Assembly (NCBI GenBank): GCA_965657665.1
Contig: CBFHPF010000097.1
Location: 1-5,291 of the forward strand
Length of the DNA: 5,291 nt
Origin: UBA8337 sp965657665
Lineage (GTDB): Bacteria > Pseudomonadota > Alphaproteobacteria > RS24
Reading direction: 5' to 3'
The notes under the pieces were generated by a model. That model was not told the DNA's origin. It ran no database searches and saw nothing but the letters and a program-made list of their open reading frames with translations. The position numbers and the translations under genes were made by a program. Positions 1 through 5,291 of this stretch are shown here, in pieces (the first letter of the stretch is position 1; each line of letters starts with the position of its first letter).

Positions 1-1996
1 CTTTGACGGTTTTGGCCGTTGCTTTAATTTCCTCAGCCGGCACTTGCACCTGCAGCAGCGTGCGCGAGCCGGGCATCATGGTGGTTTCCTTCAACTGCGC
101 GGGCAACATTTCGCCCAACCCTTTAAAGCGACTGATATCGACTTTGGCATTGGAACGAAACTCAGTTTTCAGCAATTCTTCGCGGTGTTCATCGTCACGC
201 GCATAAAAGGTTTTTGCGCCTTGCGCCAAGCGATAAAGCGGCGGCACGGCGATATATAAGTGCCCTTGGCGGATGAGGTCGGGCATTTGCTCATGGAAAA
301 ACGTTACCAGCAGGGCGGCGATATGCGCGCCATCGACATCAGCGTCGGTCATGATGATGACTTTTTCATAGCGCAGCCGCGCCTCGTCATAAGAGCCAGC
401 CATGCCGCACCCCAGCGCCAGCACAAGGTCAGCGATTTGCTGGCTCTGCTGCATTTTTGCGGCCGTTGCATTGGCGACGTTGAGGATTTTACCGCGCAAA
501 GGCAAAACTGCCTGATTGCGCCGATTGCGCCCTTGTTTGGCCGAGCCACCCGCACTATCGCCCTCAACAATAAACAGCTCGGCGCCATCGCTTGAGCTTT
601 GCGAGCAGTCAGCCAGCTTGCCGGGTAGACGAAGCTTGCGCACGGCAGATTTACGACTGACTTCTTTTTCTTGCCGCCGCCGCACACGCTCTTCGGCGCG
701 GTCAATCACCCAGCCCAGCAGTTTGTCGGCATCAGCGGGGGAGGCGGTGAGGTAATGTTCGAAATGGTCGCGCAACGTGTTTTCGACAATTTTTGCCGCT
801 TCCGGTGTCGCCAATTTGTCTTTTGTTTGACCCTGAAATTCAGGCTCGCGCACAAATACGGACACCAAAGCCGCGGCCGTGCCCATCACATCTTCGCCGG
901 TGATGACGCTGGCTTTTTTATTATTAATGCGCTCGCCATAGGCCTTCAGCCCTTTGGTGAGGGCGGCGCGCATGCCTTGTTCGTGGGTGCCGCCTTCGGG
1001 GGTCGGCACGGTGTTGCAATAGCTGGCATTCATGCCGTCCGCATTGCCGATACCGGCAGCGACCCATGTGACGGCCCATTCGCACGAGCCGTGCCCGCCT
1101 TCTTTCTGCACTTTACCGGCAAAAACCTGCGGTGTGACCGTGGCGCGTCCGCCGACTTGTTCTTCGAGATAATCTTGCAAGCCATTAGGGAATTTCAACA
1201 CATCCTCAGGCGGGCATTTATCTTCATCTTTGATGAGCGACGGGGCGCATTTCCAGCGAATTTCAACGCCGCCAAACAAATAGGCCTTGGCCTTTGCCAT
1301 GGCGTAAAGCCGCGCCGGATCGAATTGAATTTTACCGAAAATCTCAGTGTCCGGCACAAATGTAACGGTTGTGCCGCGCTTGTTTTTCGCTTCCCCGACT
1401 TGCTTCACCGGCCCTTGGCTCAAGCCTTGCGAGAAGGATTGCTCAAACTGCTTTTGCTCGCGCGCCACCTCAACCAGCAGGTCAGATGACAGCGCGTTAA
1501 CCACGGAAACACCGACACCGTGCAAGCCGCCGGACGTGTCATAGGCATCGCCGCCAAATTTGCCGCCCGCATGCAGCGTTGTCATAATCACTTCCAACGC
1601 CGATTTATCTTTATATTTCGGATGCGGGTCGACCGGAATACCGCGCCCATTATCGCGCACAGATAGCCGATTGCCTTGCATCACCTCAACCTCAATGAAA
1701 GAGGCATAACCGGCGACGGCTTCATCCATCGAATTGTCGATGACTTCCGCGAAAAGATGGTGCATGGCGCGGCTATCCGTGCCGCCAATATACATGCCCG
1801 GGCGACGGCGCACCGGCTCCAGACCTTCCAGCACCTCAATATCGGCGGCCGAATAGCCTTTCTCAGCCGGTGAGGCTTTGCTTTTGACGTTGCCTTTGAC
1901 GTTGCTTTTAGCGTTGCTTTTTGAGGCAGCTTTTGGCGCAGGAGTTTCTGCGGCAGGCGTGTCATCAAACAAATCGGCGGATTTCTTTTTGGCCAT
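1..1996 (-). CDS. parE: DNA topoisomerase IV subunit B (ParE), 3' end outside window
   Basis: ParE is the ATPase subunit of topoisomerase IV. With ParC it decatenates daughter chromosomes using ATP hydrolysis. The frame is open for 665 codons from ATG (1994-1996) to the left edge. Visible GHKL ATPase motifs are RRRPGMYIGG (about residues 63-72), EVIDNSMDEA with the catalytic Glu84 and Asn88, DNGRGIP from Asp115, and GGLHGVG (156-162). The transducer Gln390-Thr391-Lys392 follows. The TOPRIM domain shows EGDSAGGSA with Glu478, the metal-binding TDADVDG (Asp551, Asp553, Asp555) and RFKGLGEM (623-630). Only about 50 residues separate the LYIAVPPLYRL segment from RFKGLGEM, so the long insertion of proteobacterial GyrB is absent; this favours ParE over GyrB. 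Family lengths suggest only a few dozen C-terminal residues are missing. Residues 1-50 are a low-complexity Ala/Lys/Ser/Pro linker. The ribosome binding site is weak (GAAAAGA just upstream). I checked the frame codon by codon and found no frameshift or stop. Confidence 0.96.
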   Translation of the reverse strand, partial: MAKKKSADLFDDTPAAETPAPKAASKSNAKSNVKGNVKSKASPAEKGYSAADIEVLEGLEPVRRRPGMYIGGTDSRAMHHLFAEVIDNSMDEAVAGYASFIEVEVMQGNRLSVRDNGRGIPVDPHPKYKDKSALEVIMTTLHAGGKFGGDAYDTSGGLHGVGVSVVNALSSDLLVEVAREQKQFEQSFSQGLSQGPVKQVGEAKNKRGTTVTFVPDTEIFGKIQFDPARLYAMAKAKAYLFGGVEIRWKCAPSLIKDEDKCPPEDVLKFPNGLQDYLEEQVGGRATVTPQVFAGKVQKEGGHGSCEWAVTWVAAGIGNADGMNASYCNTVPTPEGGTHEQGMRAALTKGLKAYGERINNKKASVITGEDVMGTAAALVSVFVREPEFQGQTKDKLATPEAAKIVENTLRDHFEHYLTASPADADKLLGWVIDRAEERVRRRQEKEVSRKSAVRKLRLPGKLADCSQSSSDGAELFIVEGDSAGGSAKQGRNRRNQAVLPLRGKILNVANATAAKMQQSQQIADLVLALGCGMAGSYDEARLRYEKVIIMTDADVDGAHIAALLVTFFHEQMPDLIRQGHLYIAVPPLYRLAQGAKTFYARDDEHREELLKTEFRSNAKVDISRFKGLGEMLPAQLKETTMMPGSRTLLQVQVPAEEIKATAKTVK
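1880..1915 (-). repeat. Three tandem 12-bp units within the parE N-terminal linker
   Basis: On the plus strand the units are gcttttgacgtt, gcctttgacgtt and gcttttagcgtt, directly adjoining. A partial fourth (gcttttt) starts at 1916. Read on the minus strand they encode N-A-K-S, N-V-K-G and N-V-K-S, a basic spacer before the conserved ATPase domain starts near residue 48. The length is a multiple of three, so gain or loss of a unit would keep the frame. Replication slippage in a tolerant linker is the likely origin (inference). Confidence 0.75.
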
Positions 1997-2018
1997 AATA
2001 TCTTTTCAGTTGCAGAGA

Positions 2019-2047
2019 TTGATTCGCTTGCTAGTTTAACCGATACA
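2019..2047 (+). promoter_or_regulatory. Weak candidate promoter for the flavin oxidoreductase gene
   Basis: The 72-bp gap between the divergent starts must hold promoters for both genes unless one is read from further away. On the plus strand TTGATT (2019-2024) lies 17 bp before GATACA (2042-2047). The -35 match is fair, but the -10 match is only about half of consensus. The assignment is tentative, and I could not pick a matching parE promoter on the minus strand. Confidence 0.2.
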
Positions 2048-2056
2048 ACATGAACT

Positions 2057-2062
2057 AGGGAG
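2057..2062 (+). promoter_or_regulatory. Shine-Dalgarno site deciding the start at 2069
   Basis: AGGGAG lies six bases before ATG 2069. An in-frame TTG at 2066 directly precedes that ATG and could be taken as the start. It would leave only three bases of spacing, so ATG 2069 is preferred. Confidence 0.7.
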
Positions 2063-2068
2063 TTTTTG

Positions 2069-3394
2069 ATGGCCAAGAACAATATTGAATCGACTTTAAA
2101 GCTACCCTGTGGCGTTGAAGTCAAAAACCGTATCTGCAAAGCCGCCATGACTGAGGGTCTGGCTGATGAACAAAACCGTGCCACTGAAAAGCACGTGAAC
2201 CTTTATGGCCGTTGGGCCGAAGGCGGCGCGGGCATTTTGCTGACCGGCAATGTGCAGATTGACCACCGCTATTTAGAGCGTCCGGGCAATGTGGTGATTG
2301 AAGGCAAGCAGAGCAATGAACAAATTTCGCGTCTGCGCGCATTTGCTGAGGCGGGCACGAAAAACGGCACGCATTTATGGATGCAGATTTCCCATGCCGG
2401 TCGCCAAACACCGGCCGCCGTTGCGCCGACACCTGTCGGCCCATCTGATGTGCAGTTGAAAATGCCGGGAGCTGCTTTCGGTAAGCCGCGCCCGCTAGAG
2501 CATGATGAAATTCTCGATGTCATCAAACGCTTTGCCCATACTGCCAAAATGGCGAAAGAAACCGGCTTTACCGGCGTGCAAATTCATGGCGCGCACGGCT
2601 ATTTAATCTCCGAGTTTTTGTCGCCTGACATTAATACCCGCGATGATGAATGGGGCGGTAGCCTCGAAAATCGCGCGCGGCTTTTGTTGGAAACCATTCG
2701 CGCCGTGCGTAAAGCGGTTGGTGCCAAATTCCCCGTTGCGCTGAAGCTCAATTCAGCTGACTTCCAAAAGGGTGGCTTCACGCATGAAGAGTCTGTGCAG
2801 GTCGCCAAATGGCTCAATGATGAGGGCCTCGATTTGCTGGAAGTTTCGGGCGGTACATATGAGCAGCCGAAACTCGTTGGCCTCGACAGCCTGACGCTGA
2901 ACCCTGACCGCGCCGAAGAAGTGCGCAAAAGCACAGTCGCCCGCGAAGCCTATTTCTTGGAATATGCGAAAGATATTCGCGCCGTTTACAAAGGCCCGAT
3001 GATGGTAACCGGCGGTTTCCGCTCACGCGCCGGCATGGATGCCGCGCTGGAAGCTGATGCCTGCGATATGATTGGCGTGGGGCGTCCGCTTTGTGTCGAC
3101 ACCAATATCGTCAATAAGCTGCTGGCGAAGGAAGTCGACACCACGACAATCTTTGAGAAATCGCTGGAAATCGGCCCGAAATGGCTGCGTCCTTTGCTGG
3201 GGCTGAACTCACCAATCCGCATGTTCTCAGCCCTTAATGGCTGGGGTCAGCAAGGTTGGTGGTGCATGCAACTCATCAATATGGGCGAGGGACGCGAGCC
3301 AGACCTTGACCTTGGCGTGTTCAAAGCCTTTACGGGCTATCAGGCGAGCGAGAAAAAAGCCGCCGCCGCCTATAACGCGCATTGGAATGAGTAG
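2069..3394 (+). CDS. NADH:flavin oxidoreductase, Old Yellow Enzyme family (441 aa)
   Basis: This is a cytosolic FMN-dependent TIM-barrel enzyme with no signal peptide or membrane segment. Family members use NAD(P)H to reduce activated C=C bonds such as enones, or related electrophiles; the true substrate cannot be read from sequence. N-terminal LPCGVEVKNRI (about 12-22) is followed by AAMTEG, the usual flavin-contacting strand. WMQISHAGRQ (104-113) holds the flavin-contacting Gln106. VQIHGAHGYLISEFLSP carries His173, His176 and Tyr178, matching the substrate-anion histidine pair and tyrosine of the YqjM class. TRDDEWGGSLENR follows. The FMN phosphate loops are MMVTGGFRS (311-319) and IGVGRPL (335-341). 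There is no 4Fe-4S cysteine cluster or second Rossmann domain, so this is not a full 2,4-dienoyl-CoA reductase (FadH) or trimethylamine dehydrogenase. About 85 residues after the barrel include a Trp-rich segment (NGWGQQGWWCMQLINMG) and EGREPDLDLGVFKAF, seen in longer family members. It is a single gene divergent from parE, with no enzyme partner nearby. Confidence 0.92.
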   Translation: MAKNNIESTLKLPCGVEVKNRICKAAMTEGLADEQNRATEKHVNLYGRWAEGGAGILLTGNVQIDHRYLERPGNVVIEGKQSNEQISRLRAFAEAGTKNGTHLWMQISHAGRQTPAAVAPTPVGPSDVQLKMPGAAFGKPRPLEHDEILDVIKRFAHTAKMAKETGFTGVQIHGAHGYLISEFLSPDINTRDDEWGGSLENRARLLLETIRAVRKAVGAKFPVALKLNSADFQKGGFTHEESVQVAKWLNDEGLDLLEVSGGTYEQPKLVGLDSLTLNPDRAEEVRKSTVAREAYFLEYAKDIRAVYKGPMMVTGGFRSRAGMDAALEADACDMIGVGRPLCVDTNIVNKLLAKEVDTTTIFEKSLEIGPKWLRPLLGLNSPIRMFSALNGWGQQGWWCMQLINMGEGREPDLDLGVFKAFTGYQASEKKAAAAYNAHWNE

Positions 3395-3440
3395 CACAAC
3401 CCTAGGTTAGTAGCCTTATTGCTTGCCTCTGCTAAATTGC

Positions 3441-3476
3441 CCCCAATGTTTGCCTGACAATCGGCAAACATTGGGG
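3441..3476. repeat. Perfect 14-bp inverted repeat, possible terminator or operator
   Basis: The left arm CCCCAATGTTTGCC (3441-3454) is exactly complementary to the right arm GGCAAACATTGGGG (3463-3476), across an 8-nt loop (tgacaatc). It starts 46 bp after the stop codon of the oxidoreductase gene, so a 3' hairpin or terminator for that gene is likely. Neither side has a good T run (plus strand: CTTTAG), so intrinsic termination would be weak. Because it directly precedes the putative structured RNA, it may also overlap that RNA's promoter region. Confidence 0.6.
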
Positions 3477-3478
3477 CT

Positions 3479-3623
3479 TTAGAACGCCCTGCAAAGAACG
3501 GCGTAAACGTAATTTTAAGTTTATGTCGATAAGAGATTGTCGTCTTGACCTACGGGTCGGGGCGACGACGAAATAAAGCCTCGGCCCAATACGTCGTGGC
3601 CGTGTTCTTTGCGGTTGTTCTAA
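3479..3623 (+). ncRNA. Candidate 6S-like structured RNA (about 145 nt)
   Basis: 6S RNA mimics an open promoter and binds the housekeeping RNA polymerase holoenzyme. Folding by eye gives the following. TAGAAC (3480-3485) pairs with GTTCTA (3617-3622). CC (3488-3489) pairs with GG (3613-3614). GCAAAGAAC (3491-3499) pairs perfectly with GTTCTTTGC (3604-3612). GGC (3500-3502) pairs with GCC (3599-3601), and ACGT (3507-3510) with ACGT (3591-3594). A large open bubble follows, with 28 nt on the 5' side (3511-3538) and about 21 nt on the 3' side, the latter holding GCCTCGGC. The bubble is capped by GTCGTC/GACGAC (3539-3544/3564-3569) and GACC-TACG-GGTC (3547-3558). Closing helix, central bubble and apical hairpin at about 150 nt is 6S architecture. 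A palindromic terminator follows directly. Primary sequence was not matched to a family, and I found no clear promoter. An alternative is another trans-acting RNA or the leader of the small gene at 3687. Confidence 0.55.
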
Positions 3624-3628
3624 CGCCC

Positions 3629-3653
3629 CGGCCACCAAATTTGGTGGCCGTTT
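3629..3653 (+). terminator. Palindromic hairpin with short T tract, likely end of the structured RNA
   Basis: Positions 3629-3650 are a perfect 22-nt palindrome with GC-rich outer arms (CGGCCACC / GGTGGCCG) and an AAATTT centre, followed by TTT and more T-rich sequence (TTTCGCGTTT). This fits a Rho-independent terminator just after the 6S-like RNA and before the ribosome binding site at 3677. The T tract is short, so termination may be partial and allow read-through into the small gene. Confidence 0.55.
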
Positions 3654-3676
3654 CGCGTTTAACGCCATTAAGAAGC

Positions 3677-3681
3677 GGAGG
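3677..3681 (+). promoter_or_regulatory. Strong Shine-Dalgarno site for the small membrane-protein gene
   Basis: GGAGG lies five bases before ATG 3687, close to ideal. It is the best evidence that the 93-residue frame is translated and that this ATG is its start. Confidence 0.7.
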
Positions 3682-3686
3682 CAATA

Positions 3687-3968
3687 ATGGGCTATTGGGA
3701 TGTTTTCTACAATTCAGGGCTACTCGTGCAGTCACTCATGCTGCTGTCGGTGCTGGCCGCATTTATGTGCCCTTGTTATGTGCTGCTGCGCTTCATTCAA
3801 ACAAGCCGCGAGGGCTATCTGCCACCCAACACTATGTTTGCCATGCGCTGGGAAGGCGACCTGATGCATCTCACGCTCAGCAAGCAAGCACCCTTATCGC
3901 GCCCGCAGGTGGAAGGCTTGATGCTTGAACTGGCGGCGCAAAAAAACGGCCCCACTGATAATCAGTAG
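3687..3968 (+). CDS. Small single-pass membrane protein of unknown function (93 aa)
   Basis: I do not recognise this protein. It begins MGYWDVFYNSG. One hydrophobic segment (about residues 11-37) contains a Cys-Pro-Cys at 28-30, followed by basic residues (Arg35, Arg41) that suggest the C-terminus faces the cytoplasm. The soluble tail (about 38-93) includes LPPNTMFAMRWEGDLMHLTL and ends in a polar NGPTDNQ. There is no cleavable signal with a clear processing site, and no catalytic motif I can name. A strong ribosome binding site and codon use like its neighbours support a real gene. It lies downstream of the 6S-like RNA and its terminator, and converges on glnA. Its last nine codons and stop overlap the inferred glnA terminator. 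A role in nitrogen metabolism should not be inferred from the proximity, since the genes face each other. Confidence 0.72.
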   Translation: MGYWDVFYNSGLLVQSLMLLSVLAAFMCPCYVLLRFIQTSREGYLPPNTMFAMRWEGDLMHLTLSKQAPLSRPQVEGLMLELAAQKNGPTDNQ

Positions 3969-3974
3969 GGCCGT
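3941..3974 (-). terminator. Rho-independent terminator of glnA, embedded in the small gene's 3' end
   Basis: ACGGCCC (3946-3952) pairs with GGGCCGT (3968-3974). After one C/A mismatch, ACTG (3954-3957) pairs with CAGT (3963-3966) around a 5-nt loop. On the minus strand the hairpin is followed by six T (plus-strand A run 3941-3946), the textbook intrinsic form for transcription coming from glnA. On the plus strand the trailing TCTGTT is only weakly T-rich, so it may also stop the small gene's transcript, less efficiently. The stem sits 65 bp past the glnA stop codon and contains the TAG stop (3966-3968) of the opposing gene. Confidence 0.8.
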
Positions 3975-3980
3975 TCTGTT

Positions 3981-4006
3981 GACGGGGGAGGGAGGGACCC
4001 CCTGTC
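3981..4006. repeat. Second short hairpin in the convergent gap
   Basis: GACGGGGG (3981-3988) can pair with CCCCTGTC (3999-4006) through eight pairs including one G-T wobble, around a purine-rich loop. There is no T tract on either side. It may be an accessory 3' stem of either transcript, or chance pairing between a G run and a C run. Confidence 0.3.
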
Positions 4007-4038
4007 ATAGTCATGTCATGGTTGTATTAACCGTCTGA

Positions 4039-5283
4039 TTAGACGCTGTAATACATGTCGAACTCAACCGGATGCGGTGTGTGTTCGTAATTATAGATTT
4101 CTTCCCATTTCAGCTCGATATAAGCATCAATCTGGTCGTCATCCATCACGCCGCCTTTTTTCAAGAACTCGCGGTCCGCGTCCAGTGCTTCAACAGCTTC
4201 ACGCAGTGAGCCACAAACTTGCGGCACGTTTTTCAGTTCTTCCGGTGGCAATTCGTACAAGTCTTTATCCATCGGTTCGCCCGGATCGATTTTGTTTTCG
4301 ATACCGTCCAGACCGGCCATCATCATTGCGGTGAAGGCGAGGTATGGGTTGGCTGTCGGGTCAGGGAAGCGAATTTCGATACGCTTGCCCGGTGCCGAAG
4401 TGGCAAACGGGATACGGCAAGAAGCTGAACGGTTGCGGGCAGAATAGGCCAGCAATACCGGTGCTTCAAAGCCCGGAATAAGACGCTTGTATGAGTTGGT
4501 TGACGGGTTGGTCAGCGCATTCAAAGCACGTGCGTGTTTGATGATGCCGCCAATATAGTACAAGCACTCTTGGCTCAAATCGCCATATTTGTCACCGGCG
4601 AAAAGCGGCTTGCCGTCTTTCCAAATTGACTGGTGGCAGTGCATGCCCGTGCCGTTATCTCCGGCAACCGGCTTCGGCATAAAGGTCGCTGACTTGCCAT
4701 AAGCATGGGCAACATTATGCACGACATATTTGTAAAGTTGCAGGTCATCGGCAATGCTGGTCATGGTGCCGAATTTCAGGCCAAGCTCGTGCTGGGCAGC
4801 CGCCACTTCGTGGTGGTGCTTTTCAACGCTCATGCCCATTTCTTTCATCACTGACAGCATTTCGCCACGCAGGTCTTGGCCGCTATCAACCGGATTGACC
4901 GGGAAGTAACCGCCTTTGGTGCGCGGGCGGTGGCCCATATTACCGGCTTCGTATTCAGTACCTGAATTGTCCGGCAGCTCTGTGCTGTCCAGCGCAAAGC
5001 CGGTATTGTAAGGGTCGGTTGAGAAGCGCACATCGTCAAACACGAAAAACTCGGCTTCAGGGCCGAAATATACCGTGTCACCAATGCCGGTTGATTTCAG
5101 ATATTCCTCAGCACGCAGCGCGGTTGAGCGCGGGTCGCGATTGTAGGATTCACCTGAATTCGGTTCCAGAATGTTACAGAACAGGGTCAGGGTCTGTTGC
5201 GCGTAAAACGGGTCCAAACGGGCCGTTGATGTATCCGGCATCAAAACCATGTCTGATTCATTAATGGCTTTCCAGCCGGCGAT
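4039..5283 (-). CDS. glnA: Glutamine synthetase type I (GlnA), 5' end outside window
   Basis: It catalyses ATP-dependent condensation of glutamate and ammonia to glutamine, as a cytosolic dodecamer of the GSI-beta type. The stop codon is TAA (minus strand, 4039-4041) after the family-typical ending PHPVEFDMYYSV. Visible motifs are FGPEAEFFVFDD with metal-ligand glutamates (codons 5056-5058 and 5050-5052), KHHHEV, FMPKP followed by GDNGTGMHCHQS (ATP and metal site), NSYKRLIPGFEAPV with the flap glutamate, SARNRSAS, and RFPDPTANPYLAF. KDLYELPPEEL holds the tyrosine (codon 4255-4257) that GlnE adenylylates in this class. From ATG 5250 the protein has 403 residues. Eleven more in-frame residues upstream (IAGWKAINESD) still match the family, so the true N-terminus lies about 54 residues further out (E. 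coli has 469). An in-frame TAA at 5284-5286 interrupts the match near the edge and is listed separately. A terminator sits just downstream. Confidence 0.93.
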   Translation of the reverse strand: MAGWKAINESDMVLMPDTSTARLDPFYAQQTLTLFCNILEPNSGESYNRDPRSTALRAEEYLKSTGIGDTVYFGPEAEFFVFDDVRFSTDPYNTGFALDSTELPDNSGTEYEAGNMGHRPRTKGGYFPVNPVDSGQDLRGEMLSVMKEMGMSVEKHHHEVAAAQHELGLKFGTMTSIADDLQLYKYVVHNVAHAYGKSATFMPKPVAGDNGTGMHCHQSIWKDGKPLFAGDKYGDLSQECLYYIGGIIKHARALNALTNPSTNSYKRLIPGFEAPVLLAYSARNRSASCRIPFATSAPGKRIEIRFPDPTANPYLAFTAMMMAGLDGIENKIDPGEPMDKDLYELPPEELKNVPQVCGSLREAVEALDADREFLKKGGVMDDDQIDAYIELKWEEIYNYEHTPHPVEFDMYYSV

Positions 5284-5286
5284 TTA
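5284..5286 (-). other. In-frame stop codon inside the conserved GlnA N-terminal region
   Basis: On the minus strand the gene reads TCA-TAA-ATC-GCC-GGC-TGG, that is S-stop-I-A-G-W. The family consensus is F-D-G-S-S-I-x-G-W-K, so a second serine is expected at the stop. TAA differs from the serine codon TCA by one base. The codon lies within eight bases of the window edge. If this is a contig end, a sequencing or assembly error is the simplest reading; the alternative is a true nonsense mutation. Confidence 0.7.
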
Positions 5287-5291
5287 TGAGC

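Noticed and set aside
671..1489. A 272-codon open frame on the plus strand opposite parE
   Set aside because: It is codon-aligned antisense to parE, whose minus-strand frame is intact and carries the full GHKL and TOPRIM motifs. The opposite frame stays open because of parE codon use. Its product has no recognisable motif and no ribosome binding site.
1..1996. gyrB instead of parE
   Set aside because: The stretch before RFKGLGEM lacks the long TOPRIM insertion of proteobacterial GyrB, and the expected total length of about 700 residues fits ParE.
1681..2184. Minus-strand frame of 167 codons overlapping both the parE start and the oxidoreductase start
   Set aside because: It runs in a different frame from parE and crosses the intergenic gap. 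The product is a low-complexity Ser/Lys/Arg-rich translation of the parE linker in the wrong frame.
2069..3394. 2,4-dienoyl-CoA reductase (fadH) or trimethylamine dehydrogenase
   Set aside because: The protein stops at 441 residues and has no 4Fe-4S cysteine motif and no second nucleotide-binding domain.
3432..3668. Minus-strand frame of 78 codons across the structured intergenic region
   Set aside because: The product is Arg/Pro-rich with no motif. It lies antisense to the paired helices of the candidate RNA, and the openness comes from GC-rich stem sequence.
3395..3686. tRNA, signal-recognition-particle RNA or tmRNA in the intergenic gap
   Set aside because: There is no T-psi-C-like GGTTCGAATCC motif or CCA end for a tRNA or tmRNA, and the conserved 4.5S apical GGAAG...AGCAG pattern is absent.
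3545..3928. Plus-strand frame of 127 codons overlapping the small membrane-protein gene
   Set aside because: It begins inside the terminal hairpin of the candidate RNA, has no ribosome binding site, and overlaps out of frame a better supported gene with a strong GGAGG site.

Overview
The window looks like an ordinary chromosomal housekeeping region of a moderate-GC alphaproteobacterium. The basis for this is the ParE sequence (the SAADIEVLEGLEPVRRRPGMYIGG type of start), a proteobacterial GSI-beta glutamine synthetase that keeps its adenylylation tyrosine, and the codon use. I cannot place it below class level. Both ends cut through a gene. I see no phage, transposon, CRISPR or defence signature.

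Layout from left to right. Positions 1-1996 (minus strand) carry parE, topoisomerase IV subunit B, running off the left edge. A 72-bp divergent intergenic gap (1997-2068) separates it from an Old Yellow Enzyme-type flavin oxidoreductase on the plus strand (2069-3394). The next 292 bp (3395-3686) hold no convincing protein gene but are rich in structure. There is a perfect 14-bp inverted repeat (3441-3476), then a segment (about 3479-3623) that folds by eye into a long closing helix, a large central bubble and a terminal hairpin, as 6S RNA does. A 22-nt palindrome with a short T tract (3629-3653) follows and would act as a terminator. A small one-helix membrane protein of unknown function comes next (3687-3968, plus). 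It meets glnA (minus, from 4039 to the right edge) tail to tail. The likely glnA terminator lies inside the last codons of the small gene.

The genes do not form a pathway. ParE decatenates chromosomes with ParC, GlnA assimilates ammonium, and the flavin enzyme reduces an unknown electron-poor alkene or related substrate. The items worth a second look are the 6S-like RNA, an in-frame stop codon in glnA five bases from the window edge where a conserved serine is expected, the terminator embedded in the small gene, and a short tandem repeat in the parE N-terminal linker.
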